Shown here: in pieces, positions 32,779-42,180 of the stretch
How the letters are laid out: each line of letters begins with the position of its first letter
Numbering within the stretch: position 1 is the stretch's first letter
Source of the DNA: Lysinibacillus antri
GTDB taxonomy: Bacteria; Bacillota; Bacilli; Bacillales_A; Planococcaceae
Assembly (NCBI RefSeq): GCF_003977595.1
Contig: NZ_RYYR01000016.1
Span: forward strand, 1 to 64,000
DNA length: 64,000 nt
Direction of reading: 5' to 3'
The notes under the pieces: model-generated
What the model saw: only the letters and a program-made list of their open reading frames with translations
What the model was told of the DNA's origin: nothing
The model's database searches: none
Made by a program: the position numbers and the translations under genes

Positions 32779-34860
32779 TTATTGATTTTCTGGCATCATA
32801 TAGTCCATTGCTCTTGATAAAAACAAAGCAAAATGGACCCGTTTCACATCACCTTTTGGATTAAAACGATCCACGTTTGAAATTCCTAAAGCATTTAATG
32901 CCCGTATCGCATCATGAGACCCCTTCCAAGCTTGATCCAAATCAACTACTGTATTTGGTTTGTTGGCTGCCATGTCTATAAGGGATTTTCCTTTAATCGC
33001 TTCGGTTGCGCGGTCAAGAACAAGAGCCATATTTTCTCGTGAAATCGCACTCGAATAATCTAGGGTTCCATCCGGTTTCCCAGCAAATACACCCGATGCC
33101 TTTACGACAGCAGCATATTTTAACAACTCTTTGTTATTCGTATCGATTGGAACATCTTTAAAATAAGGGTTCTTATCCCAATCAGCAGGTATCTCTGCTA
33201 TGTTATTGTTAACTAACAATCGACCAAGCATCATGACCACTTGTCCACGGGTGATGGTATCGTTTGGTGAAAAGGTTGTCGGTGATGTGCCATAAATTAT
33301 ATTTTTGTCAACTAAGTTTAAAATATGCTCTTTTGTTTCATTATCAAATGCATCAATATCTGTAAATGGATTACTCTTTACGATTTGTGGTTGCTGCGGA
33401 CGAATGATTGGTGGTGCAGAAATTGTATCTGACTTGATCACCTTTAGCGATTGTCCAACTGTAATCATATCGCTTGTTAACCCATTTATTGCCTTCAATT
33501 CGTTCACTGACATATTATGAGCCGTTGCAATTTTCCATAACGTATCCCCTGCTTTGACAACATACGTGTCATACCCTTCGTTCGGATATGTGGGGATGGT
33601 TGGTTCTTTTGCTACCCCATCATGACTTAACCACGTTCTATATGATTGCCAAATAGAAGGACTTTCTTGACCTAAACTCCAACTTCCTGTGCCTTTAATA
33701 TTGTATTTATGAACGAGCTCCAATTTTGCTTTTAACGAGGCATGATTTTCATACCAAATATGGTACGTTCCAGCTGGGAGAGTCTTCCCTGCAATCGACG
33801 TTGGTGGATCGCCTGCTTTTATGGTAATAGTTGCTTTCGGTGATTTTGATTTTTCGTCAAATACGACTTTTCCACCGTATTTTGCAATCATTTCGTCCAC
33901 CTTTGTGTTCGAGATTCCGGCTCCCCCTTCACTAACTGGAGCACCTTCTCTCCAATAACGACCGTAAAATGGGACACCTAGTACAATCTTTTCCGCCGGT
34001 ACACCTTGATTTATCGCATACTGAATAGAACGGTCCACCCACAGATAACTTGCAACAGGACCCTCTGGACCACCGTTATACGATTCGTCATAAGCCATAA
34101 TCATTAAGTAACTCGCATATTTCCCTAATTCTTTGTAGTCGTACGTCCCATGCCATCCTTTCGTCCATCCATTTGGGTTGGCCGCAACAGCAACGGATAC
34201 TTCTTTTGTCGAAGGGATTTTTTGTCGCAATAATTTCACGAGATCGGTATACGCCGCCCGATCAATTTCCGTTGTATTTTCGATATCCACTTGCACACCA
34301 TCTAAATTATTTTTCATAATAAAATCGGCAATTTGAGTTGATAGCTTTTCGCGATTGGCAAGTGCAGCACGGCCAAGTGTTCGATCCCAATGATTACTTA
34401 AAAAAGGAACGACTTTAATCCCGCGCTTGTGCATTTCGTTAACAAAAACTGAGTCAAATTGTTTTGAAATGTTTAAAGAGCCATCTGCATTAAGATCGAA
34501 ATAACTAGGAGACACGAGGTTCAAATTTCCTTGAGTTTTATCAATTTGAGAAATGTAGGATTGTGTATTCCCAAAATACAGGTAGCTCATATTAAAATTC
34601 ACTTCATGGGCTTCTGCTTGTTGCATCGGGATGCTCGTTAATATCACCGCACCTGCTACGACCACAATGCTCGCAATTTTTAATTTAGGGAAGGTTTTTT
34701 TAACAAATTGTTTGGCCGATTTTTTTAACGTATCCGCACGTCCAAAAAAGAATTCTGAACCAAACTCAGTAAGATGCGAATTGTTCGGCATTTTCATATG
34801 TAAAATGACTTGCATTTGTCCATTTACTTCTTTTAATTCTGCCCGTTCAAAAGAATACAT
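32779..34860 (-). CDS. Cell-surface GH18 glycosidase with LysM and SLH domains
   Basis: The 693-residue protein has an unusual N-terminus: about 60 hydrophilic residues before one TM segment (IASIVVVAGAVILTSIP). Next is a YaaH/CwlL-type GH18 domain (about 88-415) with LDGVQVDIEN carrying the catalytic Glu; the usual second Asp of DxxDxDxE is Gln. Then one LysM (about 433-476) and a C-terminal SLH region (about 499-693, repeats starting SNPFTDIDAF). It should act on GlcNAc-containing wall polymers and bind the wall by LysM and secondary polymers by SLH. RBS before ATG 34860. Confidence 0.85.
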   Translation of the reverse strand: MYSFERAELKEVNGQMQVILHMKMPNNSHLTEFGSEFFFGRADTLKKSAKQFVKKTFPKLKIASIVVVAGAVILTSIPMQQAEAHEVNFNMSYLYFGNTQSYISQIDKTQGNLNLVSPSYFDLNADGSLNISKQFDSVFVNEMHKRGIKVVPFLSNHWDRTLGRAALANREKLSTQIADFIMKNNLDGVQVDIENTTEIDRAAYTDLVKLLRQKIPSTKEVSVAVAANPNGWTKGWHGTYDYKELGKYASYLMIMAYDESYNGGPEGPVASYLWVDRSIQYAINQGVPAEKIVLGVPFYGRYWREGAPVSEGGAGISNTKVDEMIAKYGGKVVFDEKSKSPKATITIKAGDPPTSIAGKTLPAGTYHIWYENHASLKAKLELVHKYNIKGTGSWSLGQESPSIWQSYRTWLSHDGVAKEPTIPTYPNEGYDTYVVKAGDTLWKIATAHNMSVNELKAINGLTSDMITVGQSLKVIKSDTISAPPIIRPQQPQIVKSNPFTDIDAFDNETKEHILNLVDKNIIYGTSPTTFSPNDTITRGQVVMMLGRLLVNNNIAEIPADWDKNPYFKDVPIDTNNKELLKYAAVVKASGVFAGKPDGTLDYSSAISRENMALVLDRATEAIKGKSLIDMAANKPNTVVDLDQAWKGSHDAIRALNALGISNVDRFNPKGDVKRVHFALFLSRAMDYMMPENQ

Positions 34861-34935
34861 CACTAGAACACCACCTTTCTTTTAGTATGTTTCGAATAGA
34901 AGGAATAATGTATTGTGACGAGTGGACTAATTGAA

Positions 34936-34970
34936 AGAAAAAAGAAGCAACTAAATCGTTAGTCACTTCT
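34936..34970 (-). terminator. Rho-independent terminator (minus strand)
   Basis: GAAGTGACT pairs with AGTTGCTTC (one mismatch pair), with six T on the minus strand. It ends the aldehyde dehydrogenase gene. Confidence 0.7.
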
Positions 34971-34977
34971 CTAATTA

Positions 34978-36456
34978 TTATTCTGGGATATAAGGTAATT
35001 CTTTATTTTTTGGCATATTAATGACATGGGTTTCCGTGTACGATTTTAAGCCTTCTTTTCCGTATTCGCGTCCAACCCCTGATTGCTTTACGCCACCAAA
35101 TGGGAAACGGATGTCTAACCCTTGTACAGCTGCTGTATTAATCATCGTTGTTCCTGCTTCGATTCGACGAGCCACACGAATGGCATGCTCTTCTTCTCCC
35201 CAAACAGAACTTGTTAAACCGTAAATACTTTCATTGTGTAATTCGATTACTTGTTCTTCGTCATCAAAAGGTAAGATTGGCACAGTTGGACCAAATTGCT
35301 CTTCCACGACAACAGGATCATGATAATTGGCACCTAATACGAGCGTTGGTTGAAGGAAGTACCCATTATCCATTAACTCTGGATTAAGAATCTGACCGAG
35401 TTTCACCACTTTTGCCCCTTTACTTTCGGCATCGGCTACTAAATTTTGTACATGTTTCACTTGATTTTTATTATTGACAGGGCCCACGGTTACATCCGGA
35501 TTAAACGGATCCCCCACACGAATCCACTTATTCGCCGCTTCAATGTATTTTTCCACAAAGGCATCATAAATCGAGCGATGCACATAAATTCGCTTCGCAA
35601 TCATACAAATTTGACCCGCAGTTAGGAAGTTCGAAATCACCATTCGACGTAATGCTCGTTCATCGTTTACATCAAAATCTTCTAGAACGATTGCTGCATC
35701 ATTCCCACCTAATTCAAGTGTCATCTTTTTAATGGTTTCCGATGCAGCTTTCATAATACTTTTTGCTGTTTTCGTTCCACCAGTAAATGCGATTTTCGCG
35801 ACCTTTTCATTTGATGTTAGTTCGACACCTACATCTGCTTCACCATGTACAAGATTTAATACACCAGGAGGAAATTCATCTGCTATCATTTCACAAACAC
35901 GACTAACGGCTAATGGGGCAAAAGGACTCGGTTTTAACACCATTGTATTTCCCGTTAGCAATGCTGGGGCAATTTTGATTGTTGATAGAGCAAGTGGATA
36001 GTTCCATGGCGTAATGGCTGATACTACCCCGACTGGATCAAAGGTGATAATTGTTCGACCATTTTCATTTTCAATGACTTCCGGTGTAACGATTTCCTTT
36101 ACATGATTACATGCATATTCCATATACATTAAGGAGAGACCCACTTCTCCTTCTGCATCATAGTATGCTTTCCCGTGTTCTCTCGATAATAATTCTGCAA
36201 TTTCCTTCGTAGAGTCTTTAATTTTTTGAATCGCACGCTGCATTCTTTCAATGCGTTCGTCCACATCGCTCCACGCCCATTGTTTGAATGAGTTATAGGC
36301 TGCGTCGATTGCTTGTATCGTTTCTTCTCTCGTATTGATTGGCGCATACCCAACAATTTGATCGGGATGAGTAGGGTTTTCTCGTGGGAAGGTTTTTTCT
36401 GTTTTTATTTTTTCTCCATTAATAATTGAATGAATCATAATGGGTTCTGTTGTCAT
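34978..36456 (-). CDS. NAD(P)-dependent aldehyde dehydrogenase
   Basis: The 492-residue protein has all ALDH landmarks: TPWNYP (Asn152), FTGGTKTA in the cofactor loop, LELGGNDA (Glu248) and GQICMIAKR (Cys284). It oxidises an aldehyde to the acid via a thiohemiacetal. The family member could be betaine-, succinate-semialdehyde- or general-type; sequence alone does not decide. Start 36456 has GGAGG 8 nt upstream; 36471 overlaps this RBS. Monocistronic. Confidence 0.88.
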   Translation of the reverse strand: MTTEPIMIHSIINGEKIKTEKTFPRENPTHPDQIVGYAPINTREETIQAIDAAYNSFKQWAWSDVDERIERMQRAIQKIKDSTKEIAELLSREHGKAYYDAEGEVGLSLMYMEYACNHVKEIVTPEVIENENGRTIITFDPVGVVSAITPWNYPLALSTIKIAPALLTGNTMVLKPSPFAPLAVSRVCEMIADEFPPGVLNLVHGEADVGVELTSNEKVAKIAFTGGTKTAKSIMKAASETIKKMTLELGGNDAAIVLEDFDVNDERALRRMVISNFLTAGQICMIAKRIYVHRSIYDAFVEKYIEAANKWIRVGDPFNPDVTVGPVNNKNQVKHVQNLVADAESKGAKVVKLGQILNPELMDNGYFLQPTLVLGANYHDPVVVEEQFGPTVPILPFDDEEQVIELHNESIYGLTSSVWGEEEHAIRVARRIEAGTTMINTAAVQGLDIRFPFGGVKQSGVGREYGKEGLKSYTETHVINMPKNKELPYIPE

Positions 36457-36542
36457 TTTTCGAACCTCCATATTCTTTTTTTCATCTTCATTAGTATGAA
36501 ATTAGTCATACCGAAATATACAATCCCCTTTTTACCCCACGA

Positions 36543-36573
36543 AAAAAGACCTGACTAATCCTGTCAGATCTTT
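36543..36573 (-). terminator. Terminator overlapping the diguanylate cyclase stop
   Basis: AAGACCTGAC (36546-36555) pairs with GTCAGATCTT (36563-36572), with six T on the minus strand. The right arm includes the last codons. Confidence 0.75.
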
Positions 36574-38129
36574 GTAATATACTCCTCTTGGTAGATCGTT
36601 GTTTGATTTTTCCCTTTTTCTTTTGATTGATAAAGGGCTTTATCTGCTCGTTCGATAATGGCATTTGGATGCACCTCACTACCTTGATAAGAAGAGATAC
36701 CCAGTGAAATGGTAATCGGCATGCCTGTTGGACTATCGGTTATTGCAATGTTTTCTCTAATTAATTCAGCAACATGCAATGCATCTGTTTCAGTTTTGCC
36801 TTTCATTAAAATGCCAAATTCTTCTCCACCATATCGAAAAACGAGGTCATCCATTGTCGCAAACTTCATAATGCTATTGGCCAAATATTTGATCACTTCA
36901 TCTCCAACAATATGACCGTATGTATCATTAATTGCCTTGAAATTATCAATATCTAACATCACGAGGGCAAATGCATCATTTCGTTCCATCCATTTTTTTA
37001 TTTTCACGTCAAAGGATTTACGATTCGCAAGTCCCGTAAGACCATCCAATTGTATTTCCTTATTCATTTGCACAAATTGTCTTCTTATTTGACGAGTTAA
37101 TTGATTAATCTCATAAATATTCGAGCTAATATTAAATGAGTTTTGATGCTCTTTATTGGCACTTGGGTTTTCTGAAAACTGTGCTAACGTCGTCAATGGC
37201 TTTGTCAATCGTTTCACTAGTATGGTAGCTAAGATTAATACAATCATTAATATCGTCGCTGATTGTGCTAATATTTTGATGACTAGGTTAAAAAGTGGCC
37301 GATTTAAATTTGATTTCGGCGTTAACGAAACAACTCCCCAACCCAAGTCTTCAATATATGAAAAACCTGCAAAATTTTCGATTCCTTCAGGAGTGGTAAT
37401 TTCCTTATAGCCACTAATTCCTTTTGATACGATTTTTACAGCTGGTCGATCGCTAAAATCCGTTTGAATTTTTTCTGGATCCGGATGGTAAATAACCTTT
37501 CCGTCCTTATCAACTGCATAGACATAAGAACCATCTTGATATTCATGAGTGCTTAACAAATGATTAATAATATTTTTATCTTCCAAATAAATCGTCCCTG
37601 CGACTACCCCTTCAAAAACACCATTTTTATTATAAATTGGGGCTGTAACGAGCATGAGCAATTTCCCTACTGCGGATATGTACGGCTCAGAAATAAACGG
37701 TTTTTTAGTAGACAAAGCTTTTTTCATTATATCCGTTTCAATGACCGTTCCCGCTTGTACAATTTGTCCATTGTCAAAATGGATAATTTTAGGACTAATC
37801 AATTTGATCATGCCATTGATATCCGTTACGAAGATGGAGTTAAAGTGTTCAAGTTCTGATTGATAAAAAATATCTAAATCTTTTTGTTCAAAGTCTGGGA
37901 AACTAGCAAGCTTTGCAATCGTTGTAATACTCTGTTGCATATCATCTATAACATACTCGAGTCCTTCTGCTAGTTTATTTGTATAATTATGGTTATTTTC
38001 TAAATAATTTGTAGTTAAAGATGTTCTAAGTGCATTCGTGGCATAAACTAGATTGGCAACCGTTGCAACGACTACGACAAAAACTAGTAGTAAACTTATC
38101 ACGACATTTAATTTTATCCCTTTTTTCAT
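36564..38129 (-). CDS. Diguanylate cyclase with extracellular dCACHE-like sensor
   Basis: The 521-residue protein has a TM (about 10-30), an extracytoplasmic sensor (about 31-280) with the Cache pattern IYLEDKNIINHLLSTHEY and DGKVIYHPDPEKI, a second TM, then a GGDEF domain. The active site FRYGGEEFGIL is intact, so it should make c-di-GMP. The RxxD inhibitory I-site is replaced (ATMDDLVFRYGG has no Arg at that place). Ligand unknown. No c-di-GMP hydrolase nearby. Confidence 0.88.
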   Translation of the reverse strand: MKKGIKLNVVISLLLVFVVVVATVANLVYATNALRTSLTTNYLENNHNYTNKLAEGLEYVIDDMQQSITTIAKLASFPDFEQKDLDIFYQSELEHFNSIFVTDINGMIKLISPKIIHFDNGQIVQAGTVIETDIMKKALSTKKPFISEPYISAVGKLLMLVTAPIYNKNGVFEGVVAGTIYLEDKNIINHLLSTHEYQDGSYVYAVDKDGKVIYHPDPEKIQTDFSDRPAVKIVSKGISGYKEITTPEGIENFAGFSYIEDLGWGVVSLTPKSNLNRPLFNLVIKILAQSATILMIVLILATILVKRLTKPLTTLAQFSENPSANKEHQNSFNISSNIYEINQLTRQIRRQFVQMNKEIQLDGLTGLANRKSFDVKIKKWMERNDAFALVMLDIDNFKAINDTYGHIVGDEVIKYLANSIMKFATMDDLVFRYGGEEFGILMKGKTETDALHVAELIRENIAITDSPTGMPITISLGISSYQGSEVHPNAIIERADKALYQSKEKGKNQTTIYQEEYITKI

Positions 38130-38251
38130 ACAATTTCCAACTCAACTTCCGGTCAATAGTCCTATTAAAAATCTACCATAGGAACTAATGTTTTGAAAGT
38201 TGATTTTTGAGAAAAATTGAAAAGTTGGAAATCTTATATAATTGAGCTTAC

Positions 38252-38282
38252 AAAAAAACAGAGCAATTATTAACTGCTCTGC
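38252..38282 (-). terminator. Rho-independent terminator (minus strand)
   Basis: CAGAGCA pairs with TGCTCTG, with seven T on the minus strand. It ends the esterase gene. Confidence 0.8.
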
Positions 38283-38294
38283 CTAATCGCCTAT

Positions 38295-39278
38295 TTACGA
38301 TTTCGATTTTTGTTCGGATGTTTGCGATTTTTGGGTAATGCGTTCAAACCCACGTTTAATGGCGTTAATGTATTCATTTGTTGCATATTGAGCTATAGGA
38401 GAATCCGGATTAAGCCCTTCAAATGCATGGTACGCCCCAGGATATAGGTGGAACTCGACATCCACACCAGCTTGTACCAAATTGGAAACATACGAAATCG
38501 TTTCGTCTCTAAATGGATCCAATTGGCCAATGAATGTATACGTTGTTGGTAAATTCGAATAATCGGTTGCTCTAGCAGGTGCTGCATAAGAAGGAATATG
38601 ATCCGTACCATATAAATCGCCTAAATACATTTTCCAACCTTCTTCGTTTAATTGCTGGTTCCAAATCATGCCTTCTGTAATTTCATTAGCAGACGGTGTA
38701 TTATTGCGATCATCAATCATTGGATACAATGGCAATTGAAGATGAATTTTCGGGAATTGTCGGTCGCGAGCTAGCAACGTTAACGCAGCCGTTAAACCAC
38801 CACCCGCGCTCGAACCCGCCACACCAATTTTGTTCACATCAATGGCTAATTGCGCGGCTTCATTGACCATCCAACAAACAGCTGCATAGCAATCTTCAAT
38901 CGGTGCTGGATATGGATGTTCTGGTGCTAAACGATAATCCACCGCCACCACAATACAATTTGCTTCATTCACGTATTTGCAGCAAAGAGCATCATCTTGC
39001 TCCACAGTGCCGAGAACATAGCCCCCACCATGAATCCATAAAAGCCCCGGTAGCATCCCCTTTACGTCTTGTGGTTTATAAACGCGCAAACGTAAATCAT
39101 TTTGGTCAGGCCCTTTAATCGTTACATCTTCAATAATGACTTCTGTTTGAACAACAGGCGGATTTAAAGTTTTAAGCCCTTCCCGAATTTGATCCAATGC
39201 ATCCGTATTTAAACTTAAGCCTGGAAAATTATCTAAGGTTGTTAAAAACTCCGGATTTACGCGTTCACGATTTTTCAT
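38295..39278 (-). CDS. HSL-family alpha/beta hydrolase (esterase/lipase)
   Basis: The 327-residue protein has the HSL oxyanion motif HGGG (83-86), nucleophile Ser157 in GSSAGG, Asp in LDPFRDE and His in AYHAFEG. No signal peptide, so the enzyme is cytosolic and acts on small esters. GGGAG lies before the ATG. No operon partner. Confidence 0.88.
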   Translation of the reverse strand: MKNRERVNPEFLTTLDNFPGLSLNTDALDQIREGLKTLNPPVVQTEVIIEDVTIKGPDQNDLRLRVYKPQDVKGMLPGLLWIHGGGYVLGTVEQDDALCCKYVNEANCIVVAVDYRLAPEHPYPAPIEDCYAAVCWMVNEAAQLAIDVNKIGVAGSSAGGGLTAALTLLARDRQFPKIHLQLPLYPMIDDRNNTPSANEITEGMIWNQQLNEEGWKMYLGDLYGTDHIPSYAAPARATDYSNLPTTYTFIGQLDPFRDETISYVSNLVQAGVDVEFHLYPGAYHAFEGLNPDSPIAQYATNEYINAIKRGFERITQKSQTSEQKSKS

Positions 39279-39511
39279 TTAATAGTTCTCCCTTCAATTT
39301 CACAAAAATGTAAAAATAACTATGAATCATAATTATTTCTACACTATATGTGAGAGAGGAGAGAATATTCTTGGATGGGAGAGATTCTAATAGAAATAAA
39401 ATAGAAGAATCATATTAATGTAATTTTTTGCTACAGCAATATTCCATAGCTTATTAGTAGATTGGTTGGGTTTAAATTTAGGAGCATTTAATTCACTTTT
39501 ATCAGTTGGAT

Positions 39512-39767
39512 AAAAGACAGAATCACGGGAAAATTCGATCGAAGCGGGCTTCATTCCCTCCATGAACACCCCAATCACGCGAACATTCGATCAAAGCGGG
39601 CTTCATACCCTCGATGAACACCCTAATCACGCGAACATTCGATCGAAGCGGGCTTCATTACCCCGATGAACACCCCAATCACGGGAAAATTCGATCGAAG
39701 CGGGCTTCATTCAACCGATGAACACCCTAATTACGCGAACATTCAATCAAAGCGGGCTTCATCATAT
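39512..39767. repeat. 52-bp tandem repeat array 3
   Basis: Five units; ATGAACACC at 39562, 39614, 39666 and 39718 (52-bp steps) plus one upstream partial. Each ends CGGGCTTCAT. It lies 25 bp downstream of the dynamin operon terminator and fills the 39279-39853 spacer together with that terminator. Confidence 0.88.
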
Positions 39768-39791
39768 GAATTTCCCTCCCCCATAAACAAC

Positions 39792-39830
39792 AAAAAAGAG
39801 ATAACACCAAAATAGCTGGCATTATCTCCG
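39792..39830 (-). terminator. Terminator of the six-gene dynamin operon
   Basis: Minus strand GAGATAATGCCA pairs with TGGTGTTATCTC, followed by six T. It lies 24 bp after the last gene. Confidence 0.8.
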
Positions 39831-39853
39831 CTCTATCCCATTTACTAAACTTC

Positions 39854-41017
39854 TTATTTCATATTTGCATATTGTTCTAATAGTTTCTTTTGGACTTTCA
39901 TTGCTTGTTGACGTTCGGCATGTTTGGAGCTTGCTAGTTCTGAGACGCTTTGTTGCAGTGTGTTCGTTATAGCCGTTAACTCAGAAATTTGTTTCTGTGT
40001 ATAGGTAACCACACTGTTTTGCATATTTTCCAGTTGTTCCGTATAATCGGTTACTTGATCATTATATAAACTGATTTGGTTGATTAACGGTTGGTAGCCT
40101 GCTGGAATATCTTCAACTACATTGAGCACGTCATTCGTTTTTGAATTGATACGCTCTTCCACATCTCTTATAGCGTCGAGCAAATCTTGTAAAGGTCGAT
40201 TTAAATCATTTAAGCCAAATGTTAACGTTTCTGTTTGTTTAGTTAATCCTTCCACGAAACTGTTCGCCAATGCTTGTTGACTTTCGATAAGCTTCGTCCC
40301 ATTCTCTACTAAAATCTCTTCTTCTCGTTTCGCACTTGCCTCAAAAATCGTTTTTAGTTCATTTGTTTGGGCCTCTTGCTGCACTTTTGCTTGTGCTACA
40401 GATTCATGAATCGATGTTTTTATAGCATTGAACGTTTCTTGTAACGTCTTCGATTGGGTTTGTTGGCTTTCCTTCGTTTGAGTAGCTGATTGAATAATTG
40501 CTTCTTTCATATCAATCAAAATCGTTTGCAATACTTTCAGTTGGTCCACTACTTCTTGTTGTTTTATTAGTTGATCGGCGTTAACAGTTTCAAGCTTGCC
40601 TGTAATAAGGGATACCCCTTCTTGTTGTTGTGTCATTTGTTGTTGACTCACAGTTTGAATCTTAGTTCCAATGTGAGACAGTCCTTCTCTTTGCTCCGCC
40701 ATCTGTTGTTGACTCACAGTTTGAATCTTAGTCTCAATTTGGGATAGCCATGCTTTTTGCTCTATCATTTGTTGTTGGCTCGTCGCTTGGATTTTAGCTT
40801 CAATTTGTGACAATTGTTTTTGTTGTTCTTCTACTGCTTGTCGGAGGAGCCCTTCTTTTTTGATCTCCCCATTCCGTTTAGTTAGTAATCCACCGATCGC
40901 TAATACTGTACCGATCCCCATCAATAGATAATCAAGGGACCCTGTACTAAATGGTAGGAAGATGCAGATCCAAGAAGTAATCGCGAGTGGTAATAATATG
41001 GCATCTAATTGCTTCAT
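39854..41017 (-). CDS. Membrane-anchored coiled-coil protein with Gln-rich repeats (dynamin operon)
   Basis: The 387-residue protein has two N-terminal TM helices (about 5-22 and 28-46) and then about 340 residues of predicted coiled coil. Residues 68-160 hold four repeats of about 22 residues of the type LSQIETKIQTVSQQQMAEQ. There is no enzymatic motif. It is the last gene of the operon, 13 nt after the previous stop, and could anchor or arrange the GTPases at the membrane; that is inference. RBS AGGAG. Confidence 0.7.
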   Translation of the reverse strand: MKQLDAILLPLAITSWICIFLPFSTGSLDYLLMGIGTVLAIGGLLTKRNGEIKKEGLLRQAVEEQQKQLSQIEAKIQATSQQQMIEQKAWLSQIETKIQTVSQQQMAEQREGLSHIGTKIQTVSQQQMTQQQEGVSLITGKLETVNADQLIKQQEVVDQLKVLQTILIDMKEAIIQSATQTKESQQTQSKTLQETFNAIKTSIHESVAQAKVQQEAQTNELKTIFEASAKREEEILVENGTKLIESQQALANSFVEGLTKQTETLTFGLNDLNRPLQDLLDAIRDVEERINSKTNDVLNVVEDIPAGYQPLINQISLYNDQVTDYTEQLENMQNSVVTYTQKQISELTAITNTLQQSVSELASSKHAERQQAMKVQKKLLEQYANMK

Positions 41018-41030
41018 CTAATTGAACTCC

Positions 41031-41345
41031 TTATTTCTCATTTAACCAATGTTCTAAATTATTTTCAAAAATGGTTAACATGCTCTCTGTAATGTCTTCG
41101 TGTTTTTCCTTAAGTATTGATTTTTTCATTTTCATCCAGTCTTGCTCTAACTGAGTGCGTTTTCGTAATTGGAGAATGTGCTCCGAAACCTCTGCAAGTT
41201 GGGCAATGCGTTCTTCAATCGGTAGGACAACAATGAGTTGAATATATTCTTTTGCAACATCTAATAACGAAGGGGCATGCTTTGCAATGTATAAAAGAAA
41301 CTGCTCTTCTAATACAAGCGTATTTCGTTCAAGCTCCATTAACAT
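41031..41345 (-). CDS. Small helical protein of unknown function (dynamin operon)
   Basis: The 104-residue all-helical protein has no motif I recognise (LERNTLVLEEQFLLYIAKHA...). It overlaps the upstream gene by 17 nt and precedes the coiled-coil gene by 13 nt. GGGAGGAAC lies before the ATG. Conserved neighbour status and overlap suggest it works with the GTPases. Confidence 0.6.
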   Translation of the reverse strand: MLMELERNTLVLEEQFLLYIAKHAPSLLDVAKEYIQLIVVLPIEERIAQLAEVSEHILQLRKRTQLEQDWMKMKKSILKEKHEDITESMLTIFENNLEHWLNEK

Positions 41346-42180
41346 GTGTCAGTTCCTCCCCCCATGTACGCATCATCGAAATAATGTGCTCCGGACTTTC
41401 ATGACATGATTTACGAATTGACAACAGTCGCTCAATTGCTTCAAGTAATGTCGGTAGCCAGCTTTCAATGTTCGGATTATTAGCTAGCCAGTACGTATTA
41501 ATCATGTTCATAGCCGCTTCATCCATTAACGTGATTCGTTTTTGCTCTAAATTATTTTCCTGTAAATACATTTTCGTAATGAAATCTTTTGGAAGCTCAG
41601 TTGGAATTCGATTAAACCTCGTCGTTGTAATAGGTGTAGCAATCACATCATCGAGTAAAACATCATATATAAACTCTTTTGAATGAACAACTCGTATAGT
41701 TTGATACGCAGCCGGTAAGTTTATTGATTTCGTTCCAACAAGATTTGCAATACGATTGTCGCTAAACAAACTTCGTGACCAAAACGGTAATTTGTCATCA
41801 ATCAACAGGGTTGCACTTTCAAACTGATTTAGATGTTCCTTTATACAAGCGGGAGGAAGATAGAGTACATCCACCCACTTAATAAATGGATGAGAACTCC
41901 ATTGTGCTATGGACAAATGAGTTTGCTCATCGGATGTTAGTAAAACCGCCTTGTCCTTTTCCGGAAGTTGATCAAATAAGTCCGTGTTAGCGTACACTAT
42001 ATGTGGTTCACCAATGACGGTAACACGTTTACGGGAATGGTGAACTGGCTTTTTTTCTACTTTCGGCGTCTGTAATTCGACAAGAGCTGACCAGAAGGAA
42101 AGGACATCCTCCGTGGTCTTCCCTTTTGCCATTGCTTTTAAGAGCCAAATGATTTCTTCTTTATAGTGTTTCAACTTCAT
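41329..42180 (-). CDS. Unrecognised 283-residue protein (dynamin operon)
   Basis: The soluble protein has no recognised domain. A central part (RVTVIGEPHIVYANTDLFDQ, then VLYLPPACIKEHLNQF) has alternating strands and helices; no complete GTPase motifs remain. The start overlaps the third dynamin by 20 nt, indicating translational coupling. It may be an accessory or adaptor; function unknown. Confidence 0.6.
   Translation of the reverse strand: MKLKHYKEEIIWLLKAMAKGKTTEDVLSFWSALVELQTPKVEKKPVHHSRKRVTVIGEPHIVYANTDLFDQLPEKDKAVLLTSDEQTHLSIAQWSSHPFIKWVDVLYLPPACIKEHLNQFESATLLIDDKLPFWSRSLFSDNRIANLVGTKSINLPAAYQTIRVVHSKEFIYDVLLDDVIATPITTTRFNRIPTELPKDFITKMYLQENNLEQKRITLMDEAAMNMINTYWLANNPNIESWLPTLLEAIERLLSIRKSCHESPEHIISMMRTWGEELTHVNGA

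Noticed and set aside
39387-39578. 63-codon frame at the edge of array 3
   Set aside because: Mostly repeat sequence, no RBS.
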